The position numbers and the translations under genes are program-made. A model generated the notes under the pieces. That model saw only the letters and a list, made by a program, of their open reading frames with translations. It did not search any database and was not told where the DNA came from. From Kineosporia aurantiaca JCM 3230 (GTDB lineage Bacteria > Actinomycetota > Actinomycetes > Actinomycetales > Kineosporiaceae), in the NCBI GenBank assembly GCA_000719025.1, contig JODP01000010.1:62001-126000 (forward strand): DNA of 64,000 nucleotides, in the 5' to 3' direction. Position 1 is the first letter of the stretch. The number at the start of each line of letters is the position of its first letter. Below are positions 9,536-18,006 of the stretch, piece by piece.

Positions 9536-10108
9536 ATGTCTGAACTCCGTATCGCGATCATCCTCGGCAGCACCCGCCCCGGCCGCAACGGCAAGGCCGT
9601 TGCCGACTGGGTTCTCGAGCAGGCCAAGGGCCGCACCGCCGCCACCTATGACCTCGTCGACCTGGCCGACTTCCCCCTCCCCCACCTCGACGAGCCCGTG
9701 CCGCCGTCGGCCGGTCAGTACGTCGGGGACCACACCAAGGAGTGGGCGGCGAAGATCGCCCAGTACGACGGATTCATCTTCGTCACCCCTGAGTACAACC
9801 ACTCCACGTCGGGCGTCCTGAAGAACGCCATCGACTACCTGTACGCCGAGTGGAACAACAAGGCGGCGGGCTTCGTCAGCTACGGCGCCCTCAGCGGCGC
9901 TCGCGCCATCGAGCACCTGCGCGGTATCAGCAGCGAGCTCCAGATCGCGCACGTGCGTCAGCAGGTGAGTTTCTCGCTGTTCCACGACTTCGAGAACTTC
10001 TCCACGTTCACGCCGGGCGCGCAGCACGCCGACTCCGCGCAGGTGCTCTTCGACCAGCTCGAGAGCTGGGCGGGCGCGCTCAAGACCGTCCGCACCTCGG
10101 CCGCGTAA
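9536..10108 (+). CDS. NAD(P)H-dependent FMN reductase
   Basis: 190 residues from ATG 9536, preceded by AGGAAAAGGA. The flavodoxin-like fold starts IAIILGSTRPGRNGKAVADWV, where the G-S-T-R-P-G-R-N-G loop binds FMN phosphate. The second signature is FVTPEYNHSTSGVLKNAIDYLY, characteristic of the NADPH-dependent FMN reductase / azoreductase family. It lies 87 bases after the luciferase-like gene and probably provides FMNH2 to it. The operon ends at a strong hairpin (10127-10167). Confidence 0.92.
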   Translation: MSELRIAIILGSTRPGRNGKAVADWVLEQAKGRTAATYDLVDLADFPLPHLDEPVPPSAGQYVGDHTKEWAAKIAQYDGFIFVTPEYNHSTSGVLKNAIDYLYAEWNNKAAGFVSYGALSGARAIEHLRGISSELQIAHVRQQVSFSLFHDFENFSTFTPGAQHADSAQVLFDQLESWAGALKTVRTSAA

Positions 10109-10126
10109 ACCGGCCCCAGCCAGACA

Positions 10127-10167
10127 GCTGCGCCGCCCGTTCCCACGCTGGGGTCGGGCGGCGCTGC
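10127..10167. terminator. GC-rich hairpin between convergent genes
   Basis: GCGCCGCCCG (10130-10139) pairs perfectly with CGGGCGGCGC (10155-10164), with two more outer pairs after one mismatch. It lies between the stop of the FMN reductase gene and the stop of the minus-strand gene at 10191, so it can serve both. Confidence 0.65.
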
Positions 10168-10190
10168 ACGCTCCCGAGCATCCGGATGAA

Positions 10191-10670
10191 TCACCACGTC
10201 CTCATCGGGTCCAGCGCGAGAACGGCTTCCTGGAGGATGACGTCGAGCCGGCTCTGTGAAGAGGGGTAGTACAGCGGGCCAGTCGCATCCATGATGAGCC
10301 GAGAAGCGCGAGCCATGCCCATGGCCGAAACTGGGGCAGGGGCAAGCAACCGGCTCGCGAGTTCCTCCAGTGCCTCGGCGTAGCGCCGGACGGCGCGCTG
10401 GTGAGCAGGTGCGGCCAGCGCTGAGCGCGGCGGCAGGGGCTCCCGCGCGTCTCTGATCATGTCCTTGACCGTGCGCCCGAGTTCTTGGCGCACTTCCGGA
10501 CGGACCAGTTGCTGAGCCCGCAGCGCGAGCAGAGCGCTGCCTTCGGGGCTGGCCCCAGTCGCCAGCAGACGGTCCAGGCGATTCCAACGGAGACGAACGA
10601 GCAAGCGCTCCCGAAGCGTGGCTTCCCGAGCGGCAAGACAGTGGTCGGCATCATTGACGAACAGCAGCAT
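10191..10670 (-). CDS. Hypothetical actinobacterial protein
   Basis: 159 residues if started at ATG 10670, which has GGGAG six bases upstream. The open frame extends further upstream to 11021, but that part overlaps nhaA and its ribosome site. The protein is helical and Leu/Arg/Ala-rich (LLVRLRWNRLDRLLATGASPEG, QRAVRRYAEALEELASRLL). No membrane helix or named domain is seen. Divergent from nhaA. Confidence 0.55.
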   Translation of the reverse strand: MLLFVNDADHCLAAREATLRERLLVRLRWNRLDRLLATGASPEGSALLALRAQQLVRPEVRQELGRTVKDMIRDAREPLPPRSALAAPAHQRAVRRYAEALEELASRLLAPAPVSAMGMARASRLIMDATGPLYYPSSQSRLDVILQEAVLALDPMRTW

Positions 10671-10884
10671 GAAGGGCTCCCGACACGTTTTCATCCAGCT
10701 TAGGCCGCGTTTCTGCGGTGACGACGAGCTGATGGTTGCCAAGTTCGGAGGTTTGGTTCCGGCTATACGCAGCGGCTCCCCGTCGGGCTCTTCGCGAGGT
10801 GGGCCATGGCCGATACACTGGGCAACGGTGCGCCGGGAAGTCTGGTCGGCAACGTCCCAGTCGACCCCTCCAAGGAGCGCCCCC

Positions 10885-12207
10885 GTGAACCGTGTCTCAG
10901 GACCGTCCTCCCAAGCCTCACGGCAGCTGTTCGGCCGGGGTACCTGGCGCGAGACCCAGCGCATCGGCGATGTTCTGCGGAAAGAGACCGTCGGTGGAGC
11001 CCTCCTCCTGACGGCCACCATCCTGGCCCTGACGTGGGCGAATTCTCCCTGGAGCGACGGCTACGCCACCGTGCGCGACACCGTCATTGGTCCTCACGCC
11101 CTGCACTTGGACCTCAGCCTGGGGCAGTGGGCCGCCGACGGCCTCCTGGCAATCTTCTTCTTCGTCGCCGGCCTCGAACTGAAACGGGAATTCGTCGCCG
11201 GAGACCTGCGCAGTCCACGTCGGGCAGCACTGCCGGTGGTCGCAGCGGTCGGCGGGATGATCATGCCCGCCGTCCTGTTCATGGCGATCAACTACGACAC
11301 CGGCGACGGCGCCCTGCAGGGATGGGCCATCCCGACCGCCACCGACATCGCGTTCGCCCTGGCTGTCCTGGCCGTGATCAGCACCCACCTGCCGACCGCC
11401 CTGCGTACCTTCCTGCTGGCCTTGGCCGTTGTCGACGACCTGCTGGCCATCATCATCATTGCCGTGTTCTTCACATCCGACCTGAGCCCGGTCCCCCTGC
11501 TCGCTGCCGTCGTGACCTTGGCGGCCTTCACCGTCCTGGTGCAGCGCCGGGTGCGGTCCTGGTGGCTGCTGCTGCCGCTGGCGGTCACTACCTGGGCACT
11601 CGTACACGCCTCCGGTATCCACGCCACCGTCGCCGGGGTCCTTCTCGGATTCGCGGTTCCGGTGCTGCGCAGCCAGGCCGCGGGCGGCCCGGACGCCGGT
11701 CCCGGCCTGGCCGAGCACTTCGAGCACCGTTTCCGCCCGATCTCCGCCGGCTTCGCGGTTCCGGTGTTCGCGTTCTTCTCCGCAGGAGTCGCCGTCGGCG
11801 GGCTCGCCGGGCTGGGCGAGGCACTGCGCGATCCGATCGCGATCGGCGTCATCGCCGGCCTGGTCGTCGGCAAGACTCTCGGCATCCTCGCCGCCACCTT
11901 CGTCCTTACCCGCCTGACCGGCGCCTCCCTCGATGAAACCCTGGGCTGGATAGATGTCTTCGGGCTCGCTCTGCTGGCCGGGGTGGGCTTCACCGTGTCC
12001 CTGCTCATCGGGGAACTGGCCTTCGGGGCAGGCAGCGAAAAGGACGATCACGTGAAGATCGCGGTCCTGGCCGGAAGCCTGCTCGCCGCGATCCTGGCGG
12101 CGGTGGTGCTGCGGATGCGTAACCGTATCTACCGGCGGATACACGAGAGCGAGATGCTCGACACCGATCACGACAATGTCCCCGACGTGTACCAGCAGAA
12201 CGGGTGA
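10885..12207 (+). CDS. nhaA: Na+/H+ antiporter NhaA
   Basis: 440 residues from GTG 10885, chosen because AAGGAG at 10872-10877 sits seven bases before it; the longer open frame upstream overlaps the divergent gene. The NhaA signatures are all present: GLLAIFFFVAGLELKREFV, PTATDIAFALAVLAVI (Asp of the assembly motif) and LALAVVDDLLAIIII, the paired Asp residues that bind Na+ and protons in the family. About eleven or twelve membrane helices. It exports Na+ in exchange for protons at the cytoplasmic membrane. The hydrophilic tail ends in EMLDTDHDNVPDVYQQNG, a D-x-D-x-D stretch reminiscent of a calcium-binding motif, which is unusual for NhaA. Confidence 0.95.
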   Translation: MNRVSGPSSQASRQLFGRGTWRETQRIGDVLRKETVGGALLLTATILALTWANSPWSDGYATVRDTVIGPHALHLDLSLGQWAADGLLAIFFFVAGLELKREFVAGDLRSPRRAALPVVAAVGGMIMPAVLFMAINYDTGDGALQGWAIPTATDIAFALAVLAVISTHLPTALRTFLLALAVVDDLLAIIIIAVFFTSDLSPVPLLAAVVTLAAFTVLVQRRVRSWWLLLPLAVTTWALVHASGIHATVAGVLLGFAVPVLRSQAAGGPDAGPGLAEHFEHRFRPISAGFAVPVFAFFSAGVAVGGLAGLGEALRDPIAIGVIAGLVVGKTLGILAATFVLTRLTGASLDETLGWIDVFGLALLAGVGFTVSLLIGELAFGAGSEKDDHVKIAVLAGSLLAAILAAVVLRMRNRIYRRIHESEMLDTDHDNVPDVYQQNG

Positions 12208-12253
12208 CCCAGCTGCCTGAGGCAACTGCCTCCCCTCCCCTTGCCTCGCCGGG

Positions 12254-13837
12254 TCAGCGGGAGGAGCGAACGGCGCGGGACTCGATGTCGTCGAGTACCT
12301 CGTCGGCCGCCGCCGGGCTCACCTTTCCCTGGGCCCGGGCCCGCAGCACGACTTCCCGTTCGATGTCGTTGCCCCGCTGCAGGGCCTGCCGCAGTCCCGT
12401 CGTCGCCTCGCTCGCCTCGGCGTCCTGCATCTGGGTGGACTCGGCCCGGATCATCTGGTTCAGCAGTTCATAAGCCCGTAGGCGGCCCTCATACTGGGCG
12501 ATCGCCGCCTCGCAACCAGGATCCGAACCCGCTGCCGCACCCTCGCGCAACGACTTCAGGGCGGCCTGCACAGCCTCCAGTTGCAGGCCCGTGATCTCGG
12601 CCGACTCATGGGTGTCAGAGCCCACGCCCAGGCGCTGCACCAGTGGGGTCAGGGTCAGGCCCTGAACCACCAGGGTGGCCAGCACACAGACCAGCGCGAC
12701 CATGACGACCTGCTCACGCCAGACCAGGCCGGCGCCGGTCTCGCTGACGTACGGCAGGGCCAAGGCCGTGGCGACCGTGACGATGCCGCGCATTCCCGCC
12801 CATGAGGCCACCGTGGTCTCCCGCCACGCCAGCGGAACCCTTACCTGCCGCCGCCGTTGCAGCCGGCGGGCCGCGGCGGTCGCCGGGAACATCCACACGG
12901 GGCGCACCACCACCAGCGCCAGCAGGACTGCCAACGCCAGGCGCAGCGTCGAGGCGTCGGTCGAGCTGTGCTCGATCACCGTCGTCAGCTCGAAACCGAC
13001 CAACGCAAAAACCAGCCCGGTGATCAGGAAGTCGGCGTAGTCCCAGACCGACCGCCCCAGCAGCCAGCCCCGCGCGGTCAGCGCCGAATGGCCGTAACTG
13101 CGCAGGTAGAGACCGAGCGCCAAAACGGCCAGCACGCCGGAGCCGCGAAGCTGCTCGGCCCCCAGATAGGCCACGAACGGGGCCGCGATCGTGACGGTCG
13201 TCTCCGGGGCGGCGTCGTGCAGCAGGCCCAGGGCCAGTTTGGTCAGCCGGCCCAGCACCAGACCCATGGCCAGACCCACCACGATCGCCAGCAGCAGCTC
13301 GACGCCCGCGTCCAGGGCCGAGAACTCACCGGTCACCGCCACCGCGAGGGCCACCTTGTACATGACCAGGGCGGTGGCGTCGTTGAACATCCCTTCGCCC
13401 TCCAGGATGGTCACCAGCCGCTCGGGCAGTCGCAACCGGCGAGCCACCGCGGTCGCCGCCACCGGGTCGGGCGGGGACACGATCGCTCCCAGAACCGCAG
13501 CCGCGCTCCATCCCAGGCCCACCGCGTGAGCCACCACCGCCGCCACCGCCGCACTGGCCACGGTCAGGCCGACCGCGAGGAGCAGCACCGGCCCGGCTGC
13601 CTCCCGGAACTGCCCGACCGTCGCGCGCTGAGTGGCCGCGAACAGCAACGGTGGCAGCACGACCGGCAGCACCAGATCCGCGTCCAGCGACTGCAGATCC
13701 GGCAGACCCGGAGCCAGTGCCAGCAGCAGGCCGAAGATCAGCAGAAGGATCGGTTGCGGCACCCGCAGACGATCGGCCACCGGGGTCAGCACCACGATGC
13801 CCGTCAACAGAGCCGCCAAGAGCAGCAGAGCGCTCAC
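12254..13837 (-). CDS. Na+/H+ antiporter, CPA1 (NhaP-like) family
   Basis: 527 residues, starting MSALLLLAALLTGIVVLTPVA. The transmembrane part (about residues 1-400, some twelve helices) carries GAIVSPPDPVAATAVARRLRLP and ILEGEGMFNDATALVMY; the N-D pair of the second is the cation-binding site of CPA1 exchangers. A cytoplasmic tail of roughly 120 residues is helical (LEAVQAALKSLREGAAAG, YEGRLRAYELLNQMIRAE) and probably regulates pH response. It is convergent with nhaA, so two antiporter types of different families sit back to back. Confidence 0.92.
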   Translation of the reverse strand: MSALLLLAALLTGIVVLTPVADRLRVPQPILLLIFGLLLALAPGLPDLQSLDADLVLPVVLPPLLFAATQRATVGQFREAAGPVLLLAVGLTVASAAVAAVVAHAVGLGWSAAAVLGAIVSPPDPVAATAVARRLRLPERLVTILEGEGMFNDATALVMYKVALAVAVTGEFSALDAGVELLLAIVVGLAMGLVLGRLTKLALGLLHDAAPETTVTIAAPFVAYLGAEQLRGSGVLAVLALGLYLRSYGHSALTARGWLLGRSVWDYADFLITGLVFALVGFELTTVIEHSSTDASTLRLALAVLLALVVVRPVWMFPATAAARRLQRRRQVRVPLAWRETTVASWAGMRGIVTVATALALPYVSETGAGLVWREQVVMVALVCVLATLVVQGLTLTPLVQRLGVGSDTHESAEITGLQLEAVQAALKSLREGAAAGSDPGCEAAIAQYEGRLRAYELLNQMIRAESTQMQDAEASEATTGLRQALQRGNDIEREVVLRARAQGKVSPAAADEVLDDIESRAVRSSR

Positions 13838-14026
13838 CTCAACACCTTTCCCTCGCTCGTTCGCCGCCGGGGACAGTACCGGCCGGGAGCGGAGCGCTCT
13901 CGCCGATCAAAGGTCACGAACTCGACCCGGAATCACTCGGCACCGATCTCACGACAATCGCCGCGAGACATGAGCCGCTGCGTCCTCAAGCGGCGACCGA
14001 CGAACGCCGTCCCTTAGGATCACCAG

Positions 14027-14491
14027 GTGCTTGCGAGAGAGCTGGCCGAGCCGTTTCCCACGGTCCGGGTAGACACCGATGCCCTGGTAGCCACCCGGAT
14101 GCTCGCCGAGCAGGGTCTGCCGGGCCTCGTCGTCCTGGACTCCGGGGGCCGGCCCCTGATCATTCTGGCGGCCTCGCAGGTGCTCAGATTCGCTATCCCG
14201 GACTACCTCGAGGAGGACCCGGGACTGGCCCGGGTGATTCCCGAATCGACCGCCGACCGGTTCTGCGCGGTCCTGTCCGGCAAGACCATCGCCCAGCTCA
14301 TGCCCGGCAAGGAGTACCTGCCCAAGGGGGAACGGGACCGGCCGATCGTCGCTCCCGACGCCACCGCCCTTCAGATCGCCTCAGTGATGAGCCACCAGCA
14401 CTCCCCCATGGTCGCCGTAGTGGACCATGACGAGATCCTCGGCGTGATCACGGTCCATCGTCTGCTCGGCGCCCTGCTGCCGCCCGCATGA
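14027..14491 (+). CDS. CBS-domain protein
   Basis: 154 residues from GTG 14027 with AGGA upstream. Two CBS repeats are visible: VRVDTDALVATRMLAEQGLPGLVVLDSGGRPLIIL and RPIVAPDATALQIASVMSHQHSPMVAVVDHDEILGVIT. CBS pairs bind adenine nucleotides and gate attached functions. The stop codon overlaps the start of the next gene (ATGA), so the two are translationally coupled and this protein probably regulates the carrier by sensing energy charge. Confidence 0.88.
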   Translation: MLARELAEPFPTVRVDTDALVATRMLAEQGLPGLVVLDSGGRPLIILAASQVLRFAIPDYLEEDPGLARVIPESTADRFCAVLSGKTIAQLMPGKEYLPKGERDRPIVAPDATALQIASVMSHQHSPMVAVVDHDEILGVITVHRLLGALLPPA

Positions 14492-15837
14492 ACCACGCCT
14501 TCCTGCTCTCGGCGACCACCAACCAGGCCGAGGAGTCCCACAGCGGCATCGTGATCGCGCTGGCGATAGCGGTATTCGTCGGCGCCTACGTGCTGATCGC
14601 GACCGAATGGGTGCACCGGGTCAAGGCCGCCCTGGGCGGGGCCGGCCTGATGCTGCTCATCGGGGGCGCCACCGACCAGACCGCGTTCTTCAGCGAAAGC
14701 ACGGGGATCGACTGGAATGTCATCTTCCTGCTGCTGGGCATGATGATCGTGGTCAGCGTCGTCAAACAGACCGGCCTGTTCGAGTACGTGGCCATCTGGG
14801 CCGCCAAACGCGCGCGCGGCAACCCTTACCGGGTGATGGCCCTGCTGTGCACCATCACCGCTCTGGCCTCGGCGCTGCTGGACAACGTCACCACCGTGCT
14901 GCTGATCGCACCGGTGACCCTGCTGGTCTGCGCCCGGATCGGGGTCAGCCCCGAGCTCTACCTGATCGCCGAGGCGATGGCCAGCAACATCGGCGGCACC
15001 GCCACCCTGATCGGCGACCCACCCAACATCATCATCGGCAGCCGGGCCGGCCTGAGCTTCAACGACTTCCTGCTGAATCTCACCCCGATCGTGCTGGCCC
15101 TCACCGTCGTCTTCGTGGTGATGGCCCGCTTCCTGTTCCGCTCCGGATTCGTCGTCGACCCGGCCACCGCCTCCGACGTGATGGAACTGGACGAACGCCG
15201 GGCCATCACCAACCCCCGCCTGCTGAAGCAGTCCCTGGCCGTCCTGGCCCTCATCCTGGCCGGGTTTCTGCTGCACTCGCTGCTGGACTTCGCACCCGCC
15301 GTCGTGGCCCTGCTGGGCGCCGGGCTCCTCGTCCTCATCTCCGGGACCAGCCGGGAGGAATTCCTCGAGGACGTCGAATGGGAAACCCTGGTGTTCTTCA
15401 TGGGCCTGTTCGTGATGGTCGGCGGCCTGGTCAACCTCGGCGTCATTGACTGGCTCGGAAAGCGTGCGGTGGACGCGGTCGACGGCCGGTTCCTGCTCGC
15501 GTCCACCGGCCTGCTGTTCGGGTCCGCCGCCCTTTCCGGGGTGGTCGACAACATCCCCTACGTGGCCACCATGGCACCCCTGGTGGCCGGCCTGGCCGCC
15601 AGCGGAAGCGGTGGCAAACCCACCTCCCTGTGGTGGGCCCTGGCCCTGGGAGCCGACCTCGGCGGCAACGCCACCGCGGTCGGGGCCAGCGCCAACGTCG
15701 TCGTCACCGGCATCGCCGCCCGCCAGGGACACCCCATCTCCTTCTGGCGATTCACCCGCTACGGGCTGGTAGTCACCACCGTCACCATCCTGATCTGCTG
15801 GCCCTACCTCTGGCTGCGCTACTTCCTTCTCGCCTGA
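14488..15837 (+). CDS. ArsB/NhaD-type ion transporter
   Basis: 449 residues, about eleven to twelve membrane helices. Family motifs are LGMMIVVSVVKQTGLFEYVAIWAAK, SALLDNVTTVLLIAPVTLL, ASNIGGTATLIGDPPNIIIGS and, in the second half, ALSGVVDNIPYVATMAPLV with LGADLGGNATAVGASANVVVTG. The inverted repeated D-N-x(T/P) and G-x-P-P-N-hairpins are typical of the ArsB/NhaD branch of the ion transporter superfamily. Substrate may be Na+ (antiport), arsenite or an organic anion. No arsenic genes are nearby, so Na+ or citrate-like use is more likely. Coupled to the CBS gene by ATGA overlap. Confidence 0.88.
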   Translation: MNHAFLLSATTNQAEESHSGIVIALAIAVFVGAYVLIATEWVHRVKAALGGAGLMLLIGGATDQTAFFSESTGIDWNVIFLLLGMMIVVSVVKQTGLFEYVAIWAAKRARGNPYRVMALLCTITALASALLDNVTTVLLIAPVTLLVCARIGVSPELYLIAEAMASNIGGTATLIGDPPNIIIGSRAGLSFNDFLLNLTPIVLALTVVFVVMARFLFRSGFVVDPATASDVMELDERRAITNPRLLKQSLAVLALILAGFLLHSLLDFAPAVVALLGAGLLVLISGTSREEFLEDVEWETLVFFMGLFVMVGGLVNLGVIDWLGKRAVDAVDGRFLLASTGLLFGSAALSGVVDNIPYVATMAPLVAGLAASGSGGKPTSLWWALALGADLGGNATAVGASANVVVTGIAARQGHPISFWRFTRYGLVVTTVTILICWPYLWLRYFLLA

Positions 15838-15965
15838 CCTTGGCAGCACGTCTGCAAAGAGATCCATCGCACCAGCGGGACGTTCACCTGAGCCGGGCCG
15901 CCCGGCACCGGCACCGGCACCACAGTGCTGGTTTTCGCCTCAGAGACATGAACTGCCAGCTGACG

Positions 15966-16631
15966 TCATCCGGAGACGAGCAGACGGTCCGCGAGCTCGG
16001 CGATATCCGGCACAACGAGGTCCGGTGTGGCCAGTGGGCTGGGGACTGCTCCGGGCCTGGCGATGAACGCGGTCCGGCACCCTGCTGCCCGGGCACCGGC
16101 GATGTCCCAGTGGTGGGCCGCGATCAGCCGGACGTCGCCGATCGGAACTCCCTGCAACTTCGCGACGGCGAGATACGCTGCGGGGCCAGGTTTCAGCTGC
16201 CCTACCTCGTCGGCGGACACCACCGCGTCGAAGTACTCGGAGATCCCGGCGTTCATCAGCTGGTCCTCGGCCACCGAACGGACTGAATTCGTGACCGCGA
16301 CCAGCCGGAACGGGCCGGCCTGCAGCCGCCGCAATGCTGCCGGAACCTCCCGATGGGCAGGCAGCGAACGCATCGCGTCGACGATGCCATCCGCGGCCTG
16401 AGCGTTGATCGGCCGGTTGAGCCGGCTTGCCAGCATCTGCAGGGCGGCGTGTTGGGCCTGGGTGAAACTGACGTAGGAACCGGTCATCGTGCCGACGAAG
16501 GCGACCTGCAACATCAAGCCGAACCACTGCACGCGCAACCCCGGATCGCCGAGAGCCTGCTCGAACTTCGGATCAAGCACCCGCAGGTCGAGCAGCGTCT
16601 CGTTCACGTCGAAGGCCAGGATCTCAGGCAT
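15966..16631 (-). CDS. Haloacid dehalogenase type II (HAD superfamily)
   Basis: 221 residues. MPEILAFDVNETLLD supplies the nucleophile Asp8 of HAD motif I. AVTNS is motif II, LKPGPAAYLAVA gives the motif III lysine, and AAHHWDIAGARAAGCRTAFI is the motif IV region with the type II W-D-x-x-G-A pattern. The family hydrolyses L-2-haloacids through an aspartyl ester, although many members act on other substrates. Monocistronic. Confidence 0.88.
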   Translation of the reverse strand: MPEILAFDVNETLLDLRVLDPKFEQALGDPGLRVQWFGLMLQVAFVGTMTGSYVSFTQAQHAALQMLASRLNRPINAQAADGIVDAMRSLPAHREVPAALRRLQAGPFRLVAVTNSVRSVAEDQLMNAGISEYFDAVVSADEVGQLKPGPAAYLAVAKLQGVPIGDVRLIAAHHWDIAGARAAGCRTAFIARPGAVPSPLATPDLVVPDIAELADRLLVSG

Positions 16632-16850
16632 ATTTCCTCCAGCTGGGATGAGGGCACTGACCGAGAGTGTCCAGGAGTAAAGCGCTCATGCTGCCGCGGG
16701 AGATGCAGGAGGCTGGCCAGCGCCCGCTCGATTGTGCACACATCGACGTTCTTGGCACCGGTCCTGGGGGTGAAGAGGATCAGCTTTCCGTCCGGTGACC
16801 GGTCCGAGCGGATACCTGGTCCTGAGCTGCCCCTCCCGGCTGCCGATGAA

Positions 16851-16894
16851 CGCCGGAGTCCCGGCCCCGTTGATCAAGGGCCGGGATTCCGGCG
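16851..16894 (-). terminator. Strong hairpin after the tautomerase operon
   Basis: Two 17-base arms (16851-16867 and 16878-16894) pair with a single G-T wobble around a ten-base loop. They lie 16 bases beyond the tautomerase stop codon on the minus strand. Confidence 0.7.
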
Positions 16895-16909
16895 TATCTC
16901 TGTACGTGG

Positions 16910-17329
16910 TCAGTCGGGAACGGCGACGTCCATCCGCTCGTCGTATCCCGTGGCCGGGTTGACGACCCGGCCCGAAGCCCACCAATTCTCGCTGGCGGTC
17001 TCGAGAATGCGCATCACCACCTGATCCCGCGTCACGCCGGCGCGGCCTTCCAATTGCTGGACGACGGCGGCGAACAGACGTTCCTTCTGCTCGGCAGGCC
17101 GCTGGTTGAACGACAGCGTGATGAACATCAGGCGCTCGTCACGCGGGATACCGAAGACCACGTCGTCGTGGAAGATGGTTCCGGCCGGGTGCTCGGTGAA
17201 CACGTGGAAACGGTCATCGTCCGGGATGCCGAGCACTTCCCGCATGGCGTCGTGCACGGCGTCCGAGATGGCCTGGCGCTGCTCGCGAGTGGTGACGCCC
17301 TCCTGGACGTCGATGCTGATCAAAGGCAT
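16910..17329 (-). CDS. Tautomerase family protein
   Basis: 139 residues from ATG 17329 (AAAGGA upstream); the longer open frame is not needed. MPLISIDVQEGVTTREQRQ gives the amino-terminal Pro that, once Met is removed, is the general base of the 4-oxalocrotonate tautomerase/MIF superfamily. A second half (RLMFITLSFNQRPAEQKERLFAAVVQQLE) repeats the beta-alpha-beta unit, as in longer tautomerases. It is encoded 22 bases after a carboxymuconolactone decarboxylase-like gene in the same direction. The pair is probably controlled by the divergent LysR regulator. Confidence 0.87.
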   Translation of the reverse strand: MPLISIDVQEGVTTREQRQAISDAVHDAMREVLGIPDDDRFHVFTEHPAGTIFHDDVVFGIPRDERLMFITLSFNQRPAEQKERLFAAVVQQLEGRAGVTRDQVVMRILETASENWWASGRVVNPATGYDERMDVAVPD

Positions 17330-17351
17330 GGCAGTGGTTCCTTTCCAGACT

Positions 17352-17936
17352 TCAGGCCGGCGCTGGCACATCGAAACAGGCCAGCGTGGCGGCGGTGTTG
17401 GTGTATTGACCGATGAGCTCGACCAGGGCGACCAGACGGCGTTCACCGAAAGCCCGGCGGATGTCGGTGTAGAGACCCTCGCCGACCCGGTGGTCGATCA
17501 GCAGTGCCTGGGTCAGGCGCACGGCCAGCCGAGCCTCGTCGCCGATCGTCGTCGGCACCTCTCCGGCCAGGAGCGAGGTGACGTCAACCGGAGAGATTCC
17601 CACCGACCGGGCCGCCGCGGTGTGGGCATAGCGCATGTAGGAGCTGTCCCAGATCCACGCGACGGTGAGGATCACCGACTCAACCACGTCAGCCCCGAGC
17701 CCGGCCTGACCGATCGCCGTGACCCACGCCAATTTCGCTGTACCGATCTGCTCGTCCCGCAGGAGAGCGTTGAACGGGCCGATGAGCCGCCCGTCATCGG
17801 TCGCCGCCCGGTACCCAAGAGCCCGGGCCCGCTGTCCCCGGGTGCGAAGGACCGCGTCCCGCACCACGCGCTGGGCGTCCGTGAGATCGGCGTCCTTCAG
17901 CAGCGGAAGGCGCCCTCCGAGTTCATCATCTGTCAC
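17352..17936 (-). CDS. Carboxymuconolactone decarboxylase family protein
   Basis: 194 residues from GTG 17936. An ATG at 18008 is open too, but it would overlap the LysR start and swallow the operator, so I prefer the GTG; it may be leaderless. The AhpD/CMD fold appears in RLIGPFNALLRDEQIGTAKLAWVTAIG and VESVILTVAWIWDSSYMRYAHTAAARSVGIS. The position usually held by the C-x-x-C redox pair of AhpD reads W-D-S-S-Y here, so a peroxidase role is unlikely. Pairs with the tautomerase, suggesting a small catabolic or detoxifying step. Confidence 0.83.
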   Translation of the reverse strand: MTDDELGGRLPLLKDADLTDAQRVVRDAVLRTRGQRARALGYRAATDDGRLIGPFNALLRDEQIGTAKLAWVTAIGQAGLGADVVESVILTVAWIWDSSYMRYAHTAAARSVGISPVDVTSLLAGEVPTTIGDEARLAVRLTQALLIDHRVGEGLYTDIRRAFGERRLVALVELIGQYTNTAATLACFDVPAPA

Positions 17937-17961
17937 CCCTCGACGGTAGGACCGCCCAAGC

Positions 17962-17978
17962 CTTGCGGGAAGCGCAAG
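17962..17978. promoter_or_regulatory. LysR-type T-N11-A operator
   Basis: CTTGC-N7-GCAAG is a perfect dyad with the T-N11-A geometry of LysR recognition boxes. It lies in the 70-base space between the divergent lysR and CMD genes. A TATGCT hexamer at 17993-17998 directly precedes the lysR ATG, so lysR mRNA may be leaderless. Confidence 0.7.
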
Positions 17979-18006
17979 AAAGACAACCCCGCTATGCTTT
18001 GGACGC

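Noticed and set aside
14371..15867. Long minus-strand open frame opposite the ArsB/NhaD gene
   Set aside because: Its product is repetitive in Gln, His, Asp and Gly, the usual antisense shadow of a GC-rich membrane gene.
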